Under the pieces are notes generated by a model. That model was not told where the DNA came from. It did no database searches and saw only the letters and a list, made by a program, of their open reading frames with translations. Source: a virus. Taken from it: DNA of 64,000 nucleotides. The DNA is taken from IMG/VR virus record IMGVR_UViG_3300044640_001869, positions 62,001 through 126,000 of that record. One strand, written 5' to 3'. The position numbers and the translations under genes were made by a program. The stretch's first letter is position 1; every line of letters begins with the position of its first letter. This document shows positions 49,348 to 56,643 of the stretch, in pieces.

Positions 49348-50119
49348 ATTTGTTTATTCTATCAATTGAGTATTCCACTTGTTCTTTACTAATTTCACTA
49401 CCTATATAGTTTCTGTTATTCATCTTACAGGATAAACCTGTTGTCCCCGTTCCCATAAATGGGTCATATATAATATCTTGTTCTTTTGTATATATGTTTA
49501 TTAGTTTGGTACAGAGTTCTGATGAGTATGTTGCTTTATTAAGGTTAGTTGATTCGTCATTATTTTTTGCGGTGATAAAGTTATCAATTACTTCATAGTA
49601 GTTCTGACCTTTCGGGGATGTTTTGGTAATTTGTTTATTACAGTTAAACGTTTTCACCTCATCTTTCCTGACGATAACAAAAATAAACTCTACGATTCTG
49701 TTTAATCTATTGTATGATGCTGGGTGAGGAATACTATTACTTTTCTTCCATACGATAGTATCTACCACCGTGAACGGAGTATTGTTAATGATATGTGCTA
49801 TCATTGTGTATGGTAGTGCGGGATTTTCTATTGAGTATGAGAAGTTATATAGTATAGTTCCGTTATTGATTAGGACCTTATCTATATTATTGAATATCAT
49901 TGAAGTCCACGTCAGGTATTCTTCTTCGGTTTTCCAATCAACGTATGTATCGTATCTATTTTGTTTATCTGCATATCCCCCTTTTCTTTTGGTCATATTG
50001 TATGGTGGCGACGTTATCACGCAATGAATGGATTTTGGTTCCATTCTATTCATTGTTATTATGCAGTCCTCGTTATATATTGTATTAATCATATCAGTAA
50101 TATAGTAATTATTTTCCAT
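49340..50119 (-). CDS. DNA adenine/cytosine-N4 methyltransferase (beta class)
   Basis: 259 residues. Catalytic motif IV TSPPY (36-40) comes before the AdoMet motif DPFMGTGTT (219-227), the order of beta-class amino-methyltransferases (MboII-like). Between them lie SNSIPHPASYNRLNRIVEFI and a target-recognition segment. It should protect the phage genome from the adjacent endonuclease. Recognition site not deducible. Confidence 0.92.
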   Translation of the reverse strand: MENNYYITDMINTIYNEDCIITMNRMEPKSIHCVITSPPYNMTKRKGGYADKQNRYDTYVDWKTEEEYLTWTSMIFNNIDKVLINNGTILYNFSYSIENPALPYTMIAHIINNTPFTVVDTIVWKKSNSIPHPASYNRLNRIVEFIFVIVRKDEVKTFNCNKQITKTSPKGQNYYEVIDNFITAKNNDESTNLNKATYSSELCTKLINIYTKEQDIIYDPFMGTGTTGLSCKMNNRNYIGSEISKEQVEYSIDRINKYE

Positions 50120-50153
50120 AAATTAAATACGGAACGAATAGTGTAATCGTATA

Positions 50154-50160
50154 TATTTAT
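50154..50160 (+). promoter_or_regulatory. TATTTAT box, 5 nt from start at 50166
   Basis: The only such box at an untagged small gene in the 50-61 kb part. Confidence 0.45.
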
Positions 50161-50165
50161 GATAT

Positions 50166-50504
50166 ATGAATAAGGAATTAGAATCTAAATCGAAAGTAAT
50201 AATTAAGTTTATTGATAAGATATATAACCCAACTAAGATTGAGGTTGATACTCTTCGTAACTATGATACAGTAGAAATTGTTATTGATGTTTTCTTTGAT
50301 GATATTGATGATAAGTATAATACTAATCCCCTCAACAATAATATTAGACGACTGAAGGAAACTAATTTTGGATTAAAGATTAGGAAAGACATACATAAAT
50401 ACTTTCGTATTATGACATCAGGTTTATCTCTTGAGGGGTTTGCACCATATAAACATCATGGGATAACTATTAAGGTTCATTTAAACATCCCTGATGAAAA
50501 TTAA
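50166..50504 (+). CDS. Hypothetical protein, 112 residues
   Basis: No family recognised. Beta-alpha start (SKVIIKFIDKIYNP), strand VEIVIDVFFDDIDDKY and end GITIKVHLNIPDEN. Divergent from the methyltransferase; TATTTAT lies 5 nt upstream. Its end overlaps a 46-residue minus-strand gene. Confidence 0.65.
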   Translation: MNKELESKSKVIIKFIDKIYNPTKIEVDTLRNYDTVEIVIDVFFDDIDDKYNTNPLNNNIRRLKETNFGLKIRKDIHKYFRIMTSGLSLEGFAPYKHHGITIKVHLNIPDEN

Positions 50505-50621
50505 ATCATCGCTATGATAATATTTAGTACTATCAATCCTTTCCCAAATATCTAATTTATCATTATACTGAACATAAAATGTTTCATCAGAATATTTTGT
50601 TTTAACTAAATTAGTTTCCAT
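50481..50621 (-). CDS. Small protein, 46 residues
   Basis: ATG at 50621: METNLVKTKYSDETFYVQYN, then DKLDIWERIDSTKYYHSDDL and a hydrophobic end IFIRDV. Overlaps the convergent gene by 24 nt and starts 6 nt after the upstream minus gene. Amino-acid use looks protein-like; no family recognised. Confidence 0.5.
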   Translation of the reverse strand: METNLVKTKYSDETFYVQYNDKLDIWERIDSTKYYHSDDLIFIRDV

Positions 50622-50627
50622 ACTGTA

Positions 50628-50960
50628 TTAAATAAAACCGTTATGTGACCCCTTTCTTAATTCATCGGCCAATATGGTTATAGTATCTTTTACTATTGGG
50701 TGATTCTTATATGGTTTACCGAATACTAATAAAGTTCTTAATATCCCTCGATTAGTTTCGTTGGTATATTTCATCAGGTATTGGTTATATTTAGTCATTA
50801 CCTCATCGGATGGTGTTCCTGATTTCTCCCCCGTGAATGGTTCGAGATATTTTGATGCTCCTAATATTTCTATACAGTCTTCTGTTATATCGTGGAAAAC
50901 TTTCATATTATCGTTAGTTTCCTTGGAGAACATTGTCTTGTATTCGTATTCTTCTCTCAT
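50628..50960 (-). CDS. Hypothetical protein, 110 residues
   Basis: No family recognised. Helical, with EDCIEILGASKYLEPFTGEK and RGILRTLLVFGKPYKNHPIV. One nt from the upstream 63-residue gene; co-transcribed from the promoter at 51180. Confidence 0.65.
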   Translation of the reverse strand: MREEYEYKTMFSKETNDNMKVFHDITEDCIEILGASKYLEPFTGEKSGTPSDEVMTKYNQYLMKYTNETNRGILRTLLVFGKPYKNHPIVKDTITILADELRKGSHNGFI

Positions 50961-50961
50961 C

Positions 50962-51153
50962 TTATTTTGAATTATTAATGATTAGTTCGTCAATTTCTTG
51001 AGCAGTTTGTGTTACCTTGAATCCACCATTGTTGTGTGTTGTAATACCAACAATTGTTACTTTATCAGAACTATTATAATAATGTCCGATTTGGTTAATA
51101 TTCATTCTAATTTCGTTACCCGCAACTGTTGTTAATTTTATAAACCCTTTCAT
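50962..51153 (-). CDS. Small beta protein, 63 residues
   Basis: KGFIKLTTVAGNEIRMNINQ and GFKVTQTAQEIDELIINNSK form the pattern of the small Flagellar-FlbD-like or phage proteins I-x-L-T...I-x-V-N...I-x-x-I. Role unknown, probably early. Confidence 0.65.
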   Translation of the reverse strand: MKGFIKLTTVAGNEIRMNINQIGHYYNSSDKVTIVGITTHNNGGFKVTQTAQEIDELIINNSK

Positions 51154-51179
51154 ATATCCTTCTGTTTTTTAGTGTAGAA

Positions 51180-51187
51180 CAAATATA
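51180..51187 (-). promoter_or_regulatory. TATATTTG box before gene at 51153
   Basis: CAAATATA on the plus strand, 26 nt from the start. Confidence 0.55.
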
Positions 51188-51218
51188 ATAAAAAAAGGGA
51201 TAACTTTCATTACCCCAC
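51188..51218 (-). terminator. Weak terminator
   Basis: GGGATAA (51198-51204) against TTACCCC (51210-51216) with a T-run on the minus strand; nearly the same sequence as at 60890. Confidence 0.5.
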
Positions 51219-51256
51219 GTTAATAGTTTTAAAATAATCGGCAATTGACTTTGATA

Positions 51257-51739
51257 CTACCATATACTCAGGACCTCTACGTAATGGTTGTAGATTATCA
51301 TATCATCTAACAGTCCTGAGTGTTTCCATTTTCTGTTAATATCATCCATATCAGAATAAGAGATTGGTTTTTTCTCTGATAGTTCGGGGATGTGTTTATA
51401 GAACCATTTAGTAAATATTGATTCTATTTTGGTATTATCAAATTGCATAACCCCTTTATAGAAATAGTTCCATATATAATCATCAACCGTTACAATATCT
51501 TGGTTATCTTCATAAATAAGGAATATATTCTTTTTTAAGTAATAGGTCCACGCTTTTTTAACATAACCACTAACATCCATTGGAACTAGGTTATCAATTA
51601 AGTAATCAAGATAAGATTCAGGATTATCAATATATGCTTGTCTGATAATATCTTTATTATTCCCGAATAAATTTATGGCTTTAGGTAGACCGTGAGTGTT
51701 AACGGTTTCTCTTACTTTATCTATTTGTTGTTGGTTCAT
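51257..51739 (-). CDS. LLGG-type module protein, untagged
   Basis: 160 residues. NQQQIDKVRETVNTHGLPKA, INLFGNNKDIIRQAYID parallels the K-x-x-x-L-x-G-x-x-x-F module of tagged genes; KIESIFTKWFYKHIPELSEK is the W-F/L end helix. It lacks the ITE leader, so family modules also exist outside the tagged set. Overlaps the upstream gene by 1 nt. Confidence 0.65.
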   Translation of the reverse strand: MNQQQIDKVRETVNTHGLPKAINLFGNNKDIIRQAYIDNPESYLDYLIDNLVPMDVSGYVKKAWTYYLKKNIFLIYEDNQDIVTVDDYIWNYFYKGVMQFDNTKIESIFTKWFYKHIPELSEKKPISYSDMDDINRKWKHSGLLDDMIIYNHYVEVLSIW

Positions 51740-51921
51740 TATGGTAGATATGTTAAGGTATAATAAATCCCCATTGCAAATGAGTTAGATATTGCGATTA
51801 CTAATAACATTAACCACAGTTTTGGGTCTTGGTCAAATATATCGTAGTTACCATATAGTTTTTTAAACCTCATCAATCCGAAGATTGAGTATAATGTTGA
51901 AAGTATTGTTATTGTTATCAT
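51739..51921 (-). CDS. Small two-helix membrane protein
   Basis: 60 residues: ITITILSTLYSIFGLMRF and LWLMLLVIAISNSFAMGIYY are hydrophobic helices separated by a charged loop. ATGA overlap with the upstream gene. Function unknown. Confidence 0.6.
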   Translation of the reverse strand: MITITILSTLYSIFGLMRFKKLYGNYDIFDQDPKLWLMLLVIAISNSFAMGIYYTLTYLP

Positions 51922-52157
51922 TGTTTTTTATTTAGTTGTATTAATAATAAATCCACCCCTCTGATTGCACGTTCTGCAGCATCTTCAGGTGAGTAACCAT
52001 TTGTGATTAGTCCTGACATTATTTGTGTTGCCATATATTCTCTTTTGGTCATACCTTTATTAGGATAACCTGAACCTGTATGTAATGGGAATGCTAGTTG
52101 TTTCCCCACTTCCATTGCTTGTTCTTTGTTTAAGTTGTTTGCGTCTTCCTGTGTCAT
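51918..52157 (-). CDS. Phage hypothetical protein, 79 residues
   Basis: GYPNKGMTKREYMATQIMSG and ITNGYSPEDAAERAIRGVDL are the G-M-[TS]-x-R-E-Y-x-A...Y-x-x-E-x-A-A-x-x-A pattern common in prophages and phages. No known function. It lies 57 nt from the array gene's stop codon. Confidence 0.78.
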   Translation of the reverse strand: MTQEDANNLNKEQAMEVGKQLAFPLHTGSGYPNKGMTKREYMATQIMSGLITNGYSPEDAAERAIRGVDLLLIQLNKKQ

Positions 52158-52200
52158 AATTTCAGATGTATTTATTACTCTCGTTTATATTATAGGGGTA

Positions 52201-53292
52201 AGATTTACCCTCGTTTAATTTAATGTTTCTTCCACCTCATCTTCGCAGTCATCTAATAGGGACCACGTTGAGTCTACCTTACAATTTAGGGTATCTTCTA
52301 CCCTCAAGAAGCGTGTGTTTCTTCCACAAAAAGTTGAATCTACCTTACAATTTAGGGTATCTTCTACCCTTAAAGGAAGCGATGATTGAATATATGATGT
52401 TGAGAGTACCTTACAATTTAGGGTCTCTTCCACCTGTGTTCTATGTTTTCCGTTAAACCAATTTACCTCATCAACCTTACAATTGAGGACCTCTTCCACC
52501 AAAATTTCATCGTTTTGAAAAACCCCAAGTGTTGAATCTACCTTAAAATTTAGTGTATCTTCTACCACACCACGATTTTCATTTTCATCAAAATAAATTG
52601 AATCAACCTTACAATTTAGGGTCTCTTCCACAAGTAATTCATTCCCATCTTTGTACCATTGGGCTCTGTTTACTTTACAATTTAGGGTATCTTCCACATC
52701 CCTCGGAATAAATTTATTAATACTTACTGTTTTTACTACATTAAAATTTAGGGTCTCTTCCACCTCATCTTCGGTTAATTCTCTACCCGCCCATGTTGAG
52801 ACTACCTTACAATTTAGGGTATCTTCCACCCCCTGGGCAGAATCTCCGTAACCCATTCCCGTTGTGTCTACCTTACAATTTAGGGTATCTTCCACATCCC
52901 TCGGAATAAATTTATTAATACTTACTGTTTTTACTACATTAAAATTTAGGGTGTCTTCTACCCCAGAACGCTCCAAATCGAGAAGATACTGCGTTGAGAG
53001 TACCTTACAATTTAGGGTGTCTTGCACCCAGGGGTTAATTGTTCCAACCACTCCTTGAGTTGAGTCTACCTTACAATTTAGGGTGTCATCCACCGGAATT
53101 GGTAAATATGAATCTCTGGAAACTGTTGAGTCTACCTTACAATTTAGGGTCTCTTCCACCTCAAAACGAGGGGCATTCCCATATCTAAAAGTTGAGTCTA
53201 CCTTACAATTTAGGGTGTCTTGCACCGCGGTATTTTCATCTAAGTTGTGTAATTCAGTTCTACCTACCTTAGCATTTAGTTTATTTTCCACC
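52201..53292 (-). repeat. In-frame 36+30 nt repeat array (CRISPR-like geometry)
   Basis: Sixteen full 36-nt repeats begin at 52267 and every 66 nt to 53257; a degenerate partial one covers 52217-52236. Core ACCTTACAATTTAGGGT on the plus strand. Sixteen 30-nt spacers (52237+66n) are unrelated except for one that, with its repeat, occurs twice (52699-52764 and 52897-52962). There is no length variation and all units stay open in one frame. The right-end repeat (53257-53292) is diverged and belongs to the gene body. No cas genes here. Confidence 0.9.
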
Positions 53293-53537
53293 CATTCAGA
53301 GATTAATTCCTGAAACACCTCACTAGTCATTGCTAGCAAACTTGTAATCTTTTTGAAGTAATCATATCTCCACCACAGGTAATTGGTTTCAATTTTATAT
53401 TCAAGGAACCAATATTTTCTTTCTCGGTTAACAAACCAAATCCCTTTTGTGTTTGGGTTATATATAATCTCACATTGATTGAGTTCTTTCTCAATACGTT
53501 TATAAAACCCCTCTTTATATTTTTCGGTATAATTCAT
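52215..53537 (-). CDS. Protein ending in sixteen 22-residue repeats
   Basis: 440 residues. Residues 1-80 match the second half of the GGWENF-family proteins: IYNPNTKGIWFVNRERKYW, VFQELISEWVENKLNAKVGR. From about 82 the final motif is repeated as V-E-[DE]-T-L-N-C-K-V-D-S-T plus ten freely varying residues (for example FRYGNAPRFE, VSRDSYLPIP, QYLLDLERSG). The last copy ends VEETLN at the stop. Start 53537 overlaps the upstream gene by ATGA. Repeats may form a solenoid or shield of variable loops; function unknown. Confidence 0.85.
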   Translation of the reverse strand: MNYTEKYKEGFYKRIEKELNQCEIIYNPNTKGIWFVNRERKYWFLEYKIETNYLWWRYDYFKKITSLLAMTSEVFQELISEWVENKLNAKVGRTELHNLDENTAVQDTLNCKVDSTFRYGNAPRFEVEETLNCKVDSTVSRDSYLPIPVDDTLNCKVDSTQGVVGTINPWVQDTLNCKVLSTQYLLDLERSGVEDTLNFNVVKTVSINKFIPRDVEDTLNCKVDTTGMGYGDSAQGVEDTLNCKVVSTWAGRELTEDEVEETLNFNVVKTVSINKFIPRDVEDTLNCKVNRAQWYKDGNELLVEETLNCKVDSIYFDENENRGVVEDTLNFKVDSTLGVFQNDEILVEEVLNCKVDEVNWFNGKHRTQVEETLNCKVLSTSYIQSSLPLRVEDTLNCKVDSTFCGRNTRFLRVEDTLNCKVDSTWSLLDDCEDEVEETLN

Positions 53538-53803
53538 AATCCGTTAGTGATTTTCACATTTAATAATTCTACATTAAACTCATTAACTAATGATAGTAAA
53601 ACCTCATCAGTCTTAGCCAATTTCGATAATTTACCCCAAGTTGTTTTGGAGAATTCTTTACCGAATTTCCCCAATATATTATTCGGTGACCCGAAAGATT
53701 TATCAGGATAGTTAGTCATTACGTATAATTCAATTTTATCTTCTATGTCTCCAAGTTTCATAGCTTGTCCGTAATTCAATACCATTCCTTTGGTCATACT
53801 CAT
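53534..53803 (-). CDS. Hypothetical protein, 89 residues
   Basis: LNYGQAMKLGDIEDKIELYV, NNILGKFGKEFSKTTWGKLS and VLLSLVNEFNVELLNVKIT. Helical, no family recognised. ATGA overlaps at both ends make it part of the array gene's operon (promoter at 54040). Confidence 0.65.
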   Translation of the reverse strand: MSMTKGMVLNYGQAMKLGDIEDKIELYVMTNYPDKSFGSPNNILGKFGKEFSKTTWGKLSKLAKTDEVLLSLVNEFNVELLNVKITNGL

Positions 53804-54021
53804 AATAGTTTTTTAAATGATTCTACAATATAACAAAAAAACATAATAAACACAAATACAAATGACGTGATTATTGCAAATGGTGGTATGAACAATATAA
53901 TCTTAACTATTTTATTTAAATCACCGTCACCCCAATCATCCATTAAGGAATTAAACACTACTGTATTAGCAAGTAACACTGATAAGAACGCCAAAATAAT
54001 TGAGATAATAATCATAACCAT
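53800..54021 (-). CDS. Small membrane protein
   Basis: Start taken at 54021 (MVMIIISIILAFLSVLLANT) because TATATTTG at 54040-54047 overlaps the longer frame from 54042. Two membrane helices (residues 2-20 and 42-62, IPPFAIITSFVFVFIMFFCY). First gene of the array operon; could anchor its products. Confidence 0.6.
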   Translation of the reverse strand: MVMIIISIILAFLSVLLANTVVFNSLMDDWGDGDLNKIVKIILFIPPFAIITSFVFVFIMFFCYIVESFKKLL

Positions 54022-54039
54022 AGTTTTTATTTGTTTCTT

Positions 54040-54047
54040 CAAATATA
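54040..54047 (-). promoter_or_regulatory. TATATTTG box of array-gene operon
   Basis: CAAATATA on the plus strand, 18 nt from the start at 54021. Confidence 0.6.
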
Positions 54048-54050
54048 ATA

Positions 54051-54080
54051 AAAAAACCCCAACTTATCATTGGGGTTGTT
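54051..54080 (-). terminator. Terminator
   Basis: AACCCCAA (54055-54062) / TTGGGGTT (54070-54077), T-run on the minus strand, after the 54083 gene. Confidence 0.8.
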
Positions 54081-54082
54081 AA

Positions 54083-55381
54083 TTATTTCTTTCTTGTTGG
54101 TATAAGACATAATTCATCAAATTCATCTTTTTGGATTTTCCAATCAAATTTATTATCTAAATAAAATGATTTATAACTAAACAAACCAAAAACTCTTTTA
54201 CCAATAAGTTGTCGCTCATTTAATTTATATCCGTCACCTAATAAATTATCAAAATTAATACTACCATCATCTTGTTTGAGGTATTTTGACAATATTGATT
54301 TTTGTTTATCATTTGAAGCAAAAAACATTTCATTAACTTCTTCTTTTGTTAAATCAATATAATTTTCTAATGGATTTCTATATCCAAAACTCTTCAATTT
54401 ACCTTGCCATTCGTCACAAGCGACCGAATATATTTCTTTTAATCCTTCTCTTGATAATTTTTGTGTTTCCATATTTTTCTCTTCTTTAATAATTTCAGCC
54501 CATTTTCCATTTGCATATATAAATCCAAAACCTCCTTCAATACAACTACTTCCATATTTGGGGAACATATTAATTTCTTTAATGAATTTATAAGGAACCC
54601 CATTTGAATTTAATGGAATGTATTTTGTCCCAATCGGGTAATGTTTTTTGGTGTGATATATTCTACCTTCAAGGGTTGTTAAATCAAATTCTTCTCCTTT
54701 AATAATTTCAGCCCATTTTCCATTTGCGTATATATAACCTTCCCCACCTTCTAACATCCCTTCTAACATCCCTTCAGGATGTAATCTGATATCATAATTA
54801 ATGGACCTAATATTATGTACCCCCCAACTTTTACCTGTACTATATAATGGAATATATTTTGTTCCAATTGGATAATGTTGTCTTGCGTAAGCCAATCTTC
54901 CTTCAATGGTTGTTAAATCAAATTCTTTATCCATCTTAACTGTTAATTGAGATTCTTTTGAAAATTGTTCCCCACCATTTATATGTTGTTGTGATTCCAT
55001 ATAATCAATATGATTAATCATATCATCAATATGGATTTCCGTTCCGAATGGTATTTTAATGCCCCACCCTTCATCATTAATAACACCATAATAAGGTCTA
55101 TCAGAATTGAATATCCGACCACAAAAATCGGTATTATAATTTTTATTCAACCATTGAATATATTTCCCCCATTTAATTCCATCATCGCAGCTTTTAACAC
55201 AGAATGATTCAGGTAGTTCGGTGATGACAACATCATCATTAAATAAACAATGGTTACCATTCTTTCCTGTAAAACACCTTTTAGGTAATCTAATGTCATA
55301 ATAAACATCAATAATCTGATTATTTAAATATCTGTTATACCAAGTTGATTTATTATTTGAACTTAATATTTTAACTTTCAT
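54083..55381 (-). CDS. Protein with two YPIGTKY repeat modules
   Basis: 432 residues from 55381; ATGA overlap with the upstream stop decides the start. Residues 1-125 contain VVITELPESFCVKSCDDGIK and a W-x-K-Y-I-Q-W segment. Two modules (about 150-230 and 230-300) share EFDLTT-[IL]-EGR, HYPIGTKYIPL and GYIYANGKWAEIIK. A third part (310-432) has LENYIDLTKEEVNEMFFASN. Widespread modular type in phages of this group; function unknown. Confidence 0.72.
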   Translation of the reverse strand: MKVKILSSNNKSTWYNRYLNNQIIDVYYDIRLPKRCFTGKNGNHCLFNDDVVITELPESFCVKSCDDGIKWGKYIQWLNKNYNTDFCGRIFNSDRPYYGVINDEGWGIKIPFGTEIHIDDMINHIDYMESQQHINGGEQFSKESQLTVKMDKEFDLTTIEGRLAYARQHYPIGTKYIPLYSTGKSWGVHNIRSINYDIRLHPEGMLEGMLEGGEGYIYANGKWAEIIKGEEFDLTTLEGRIYHTKKHYPIGTKYIPLNSNGVPYKFIKEINMFPKYGSSCIEGGFGFIYANGKWAEIIKEEKNMETQKLSREGLKEIYSVACDEWQGKLKSFGYRNPLENYIDLTKEEVNEMFFASNDKQKSILSKYLKQDDGSINFDNLLGDGYKLNERQLIGKRVFGLFSYKSFYLDNKFDWKIQKDEFDELCLIPTRKK

Positions 55382-55677
55382 ATTATATTTTTTGTTAGGA
55401 TTAAACAACCATCTTCATCTAATGCGGGTATAATATCACAGGAACATTCTTTTTCAGGTTCAGTACAACCATCAGGTAACCCACAAGACATAACAACCCA
55501 AACATCCCATCCATCCAAATCATTTTTAGGAACATCACGTTCAATATCTTCGCAGTTATGTAGTGATAGTTTATATTTAACTAAATCAAAATTTAATAAC
55601 GGTCTTGTTGTCCCTAGTATAACTGTGTTAACAAACACGTAATAACCTTCTTCTTCTTTATATAAAATCCCCTTCAT
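55378..55677 (-). CDS. GCLIL-end family protein, short
   Basis: 99 residues. Start 55677 by ATGA overlap with 55674. GYYVFVNTVILGTTRPLLNF, GWDVWVVMSCGLPDGCTEPE and the family end PALDEDGCLILTKN. Paralog of 55674-56183, sharing W-D-V-x-[IV]-V-M and the P-A-L-D-E-x-G-C-L-I-L end. Confidence 0.7.
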   Translation of the reverse strand: MKGILYKEEEGYYVFVNTVILGTTRPLLNFDLVKYKLSLHNCEDIERDVPKNDLDGWDVWVVMSCGLPDGCTEPEKECSCDIIPALDEDGCLILTKNII

Positions 55678-56183
55678 ATTCTTCTCAGGATTAAACAACC
55701 ATTTTCATCTAAAGCAGGCTCAGGAACTGCATAAACTTTATCACCACAAATATCCATTACAATCTCAACATCCCATTCAGTTTGTTGTAGTGATTGGATA
55801 TGTGTATTATACTCGTTTCTTGAGATTGCATTGTCTAAATTAAACCCAAGTTGGAACATGAATTTTACATCCTCCTCACTAAACTTCTTATCACTAAGAA
55901 TTTCAAGTGCTTTTTTGAAACCCCATTCAGCACCATTTGCGTTACTTTTTTTAATCATTGAATTAATTGATTCATTAGTGGTTGGTCCATCACCCAATTC
56001 ACATTCAAAATCTTCATCAGCAAGTTTCCTTATTTCATCCAAATCATAACCATTCTCAATAGCTTGACAGTTTTTGAGTGATAACATTCTACCCACCATT
56101 GTTCCTGATGTAATTCCTAACACAGTTTTGTCTTTGGAATATAATATGTAATCGTTTCCTGTCTTAACTAATTTCTCTGTCAT
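55674..56183 (-). CDS. GCLIL-end family protein, long
   Basis: 169 residues: LVKTGNDYILYSKDKTVLGI, a helical EF-like middle (ILSDKKFSEEDVKFMFQLGF), EWDVEIVMDICGDKVYAVPE and PALDENGCLILRRI. I recognise this end and the W-D-V-E-I-x-M strand from flavobacterial phages and prophages; role unknown. Confidence 0.75.
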   Translation of the reverse strand: MTEKLVKTGNDYILYSKDKTVLGITSGTMVGRMLSLKNCQAIENGYDLDEIRKLADEDFECELGDGPTTNESINSMIKKSNANGAEWGFKKALEILSDKKFSEEDVKFMFQLGFNLDNAISRNEYNTHIQSLQQTEWDVEIVMDICGDKVYAVPEPALDENGCLILRRI

Positions 56184-56184
56184 A

Positions 56185-56565
56185 TTATTTCTTTTTAACT
56201 AATTCAATTAATTTATCAATTGATGCGGATTCGGCGTCACCCCAACTATCAAACCTATTAGGAAATTCGTGGGTGATTCTATCATCAGATAACGTCCACT
56301 CAACTATTTTAACTTCATAATCATCTAAATAATCTTCAATAACCACCGTTAATCTATAACCCCTGAAAAATTCAAACACTTGTGAACGGAGTGGTGCGAT
56401 ACACGCGTTATTTTTATCACCGAATTGAGTATTAAGGTGTCCTGAGTAAATATTTATAACCCATTCATCACTTTGTTTTGTATCGTATTTACCCATACAA
56501 GGTTCATCGAAGCCTAACTCTTTCAAAGCTAATGATTGTTCGTATGTTACAAAATGTTTTTCCAT
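56185..56565 (-). CDS. LALKELGFDEPC-type protein
   Basis: 126 residues: FVTYEQSLALKELGFDEPCM, CIAPLRSQVFEFFRGYRLTV and a C-terminal KLIELVKKK helix. A familiar Bacteroidetes prophage/phage protein of unknown function; a diverged paralog lies at 60464. TATATTTG lies 17 nt upstream. Confidence 0.8.
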   Translation of the reverse strand: MEKHFVTYEQSLALKELGFDEPCMGKYDTKQSDEWVINIYSGHLNTQFGDKNNACIAPLRSQVFEFFRGYRLTVVIEDYLDDYEVKIVEWTLSDDRITHEFPNRFDSWGDAESASIDKLIELVKKK

Positions 56566-56582
56566 ATCTCAATTTGTTTCTT

Positions 56583-56590
56583 CAAATATA
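56583..56590 (-). promoter_or_regulatory. TATATTTG box before gene at 56565
   Basis: CAAATATA on the plus strand, 17 nt from the start. Confidence 0.55.
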
Positions 56591-56591
56591 A

Positions 56592-56626
56592 TTAAAAAAC
56601 CCCAACTTTAACAGATGAGGTTTCAT
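56592..56626 (-). terminator. Weak terminator
   Basis: AAACCCC against GAGGTTT; sequence nearly identical to the hairpin at 59319. Confidence 0.45.
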
Positions 56627-56643
56627 TTCTTTTTATATTAATT

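Noticed and set aside
52201-53292. Bona fide CRISPR array
   Set aside because: Geometry fits, but repeats vary mainly in a codon-compatible way, all spacers are open in one frame continuous with a real N-terminal domain, and no cas gene is in the window. Kept as a coding repeat array with CRISPR-like geometry.
52223-53313. Plus-strand reading frames across the array
   Set aside because: They are mirror frames of the repeat (recurrent T-L-Q-F-R-V-S) broken by stops between groups of units, with no start context.
52215-53537. Diversity-generating retroelement target
   Set aside because: No reverse transcriptase or template repeat is visible, and the variation is whole 30-nt blocks rather than adenine-specific substitutions.
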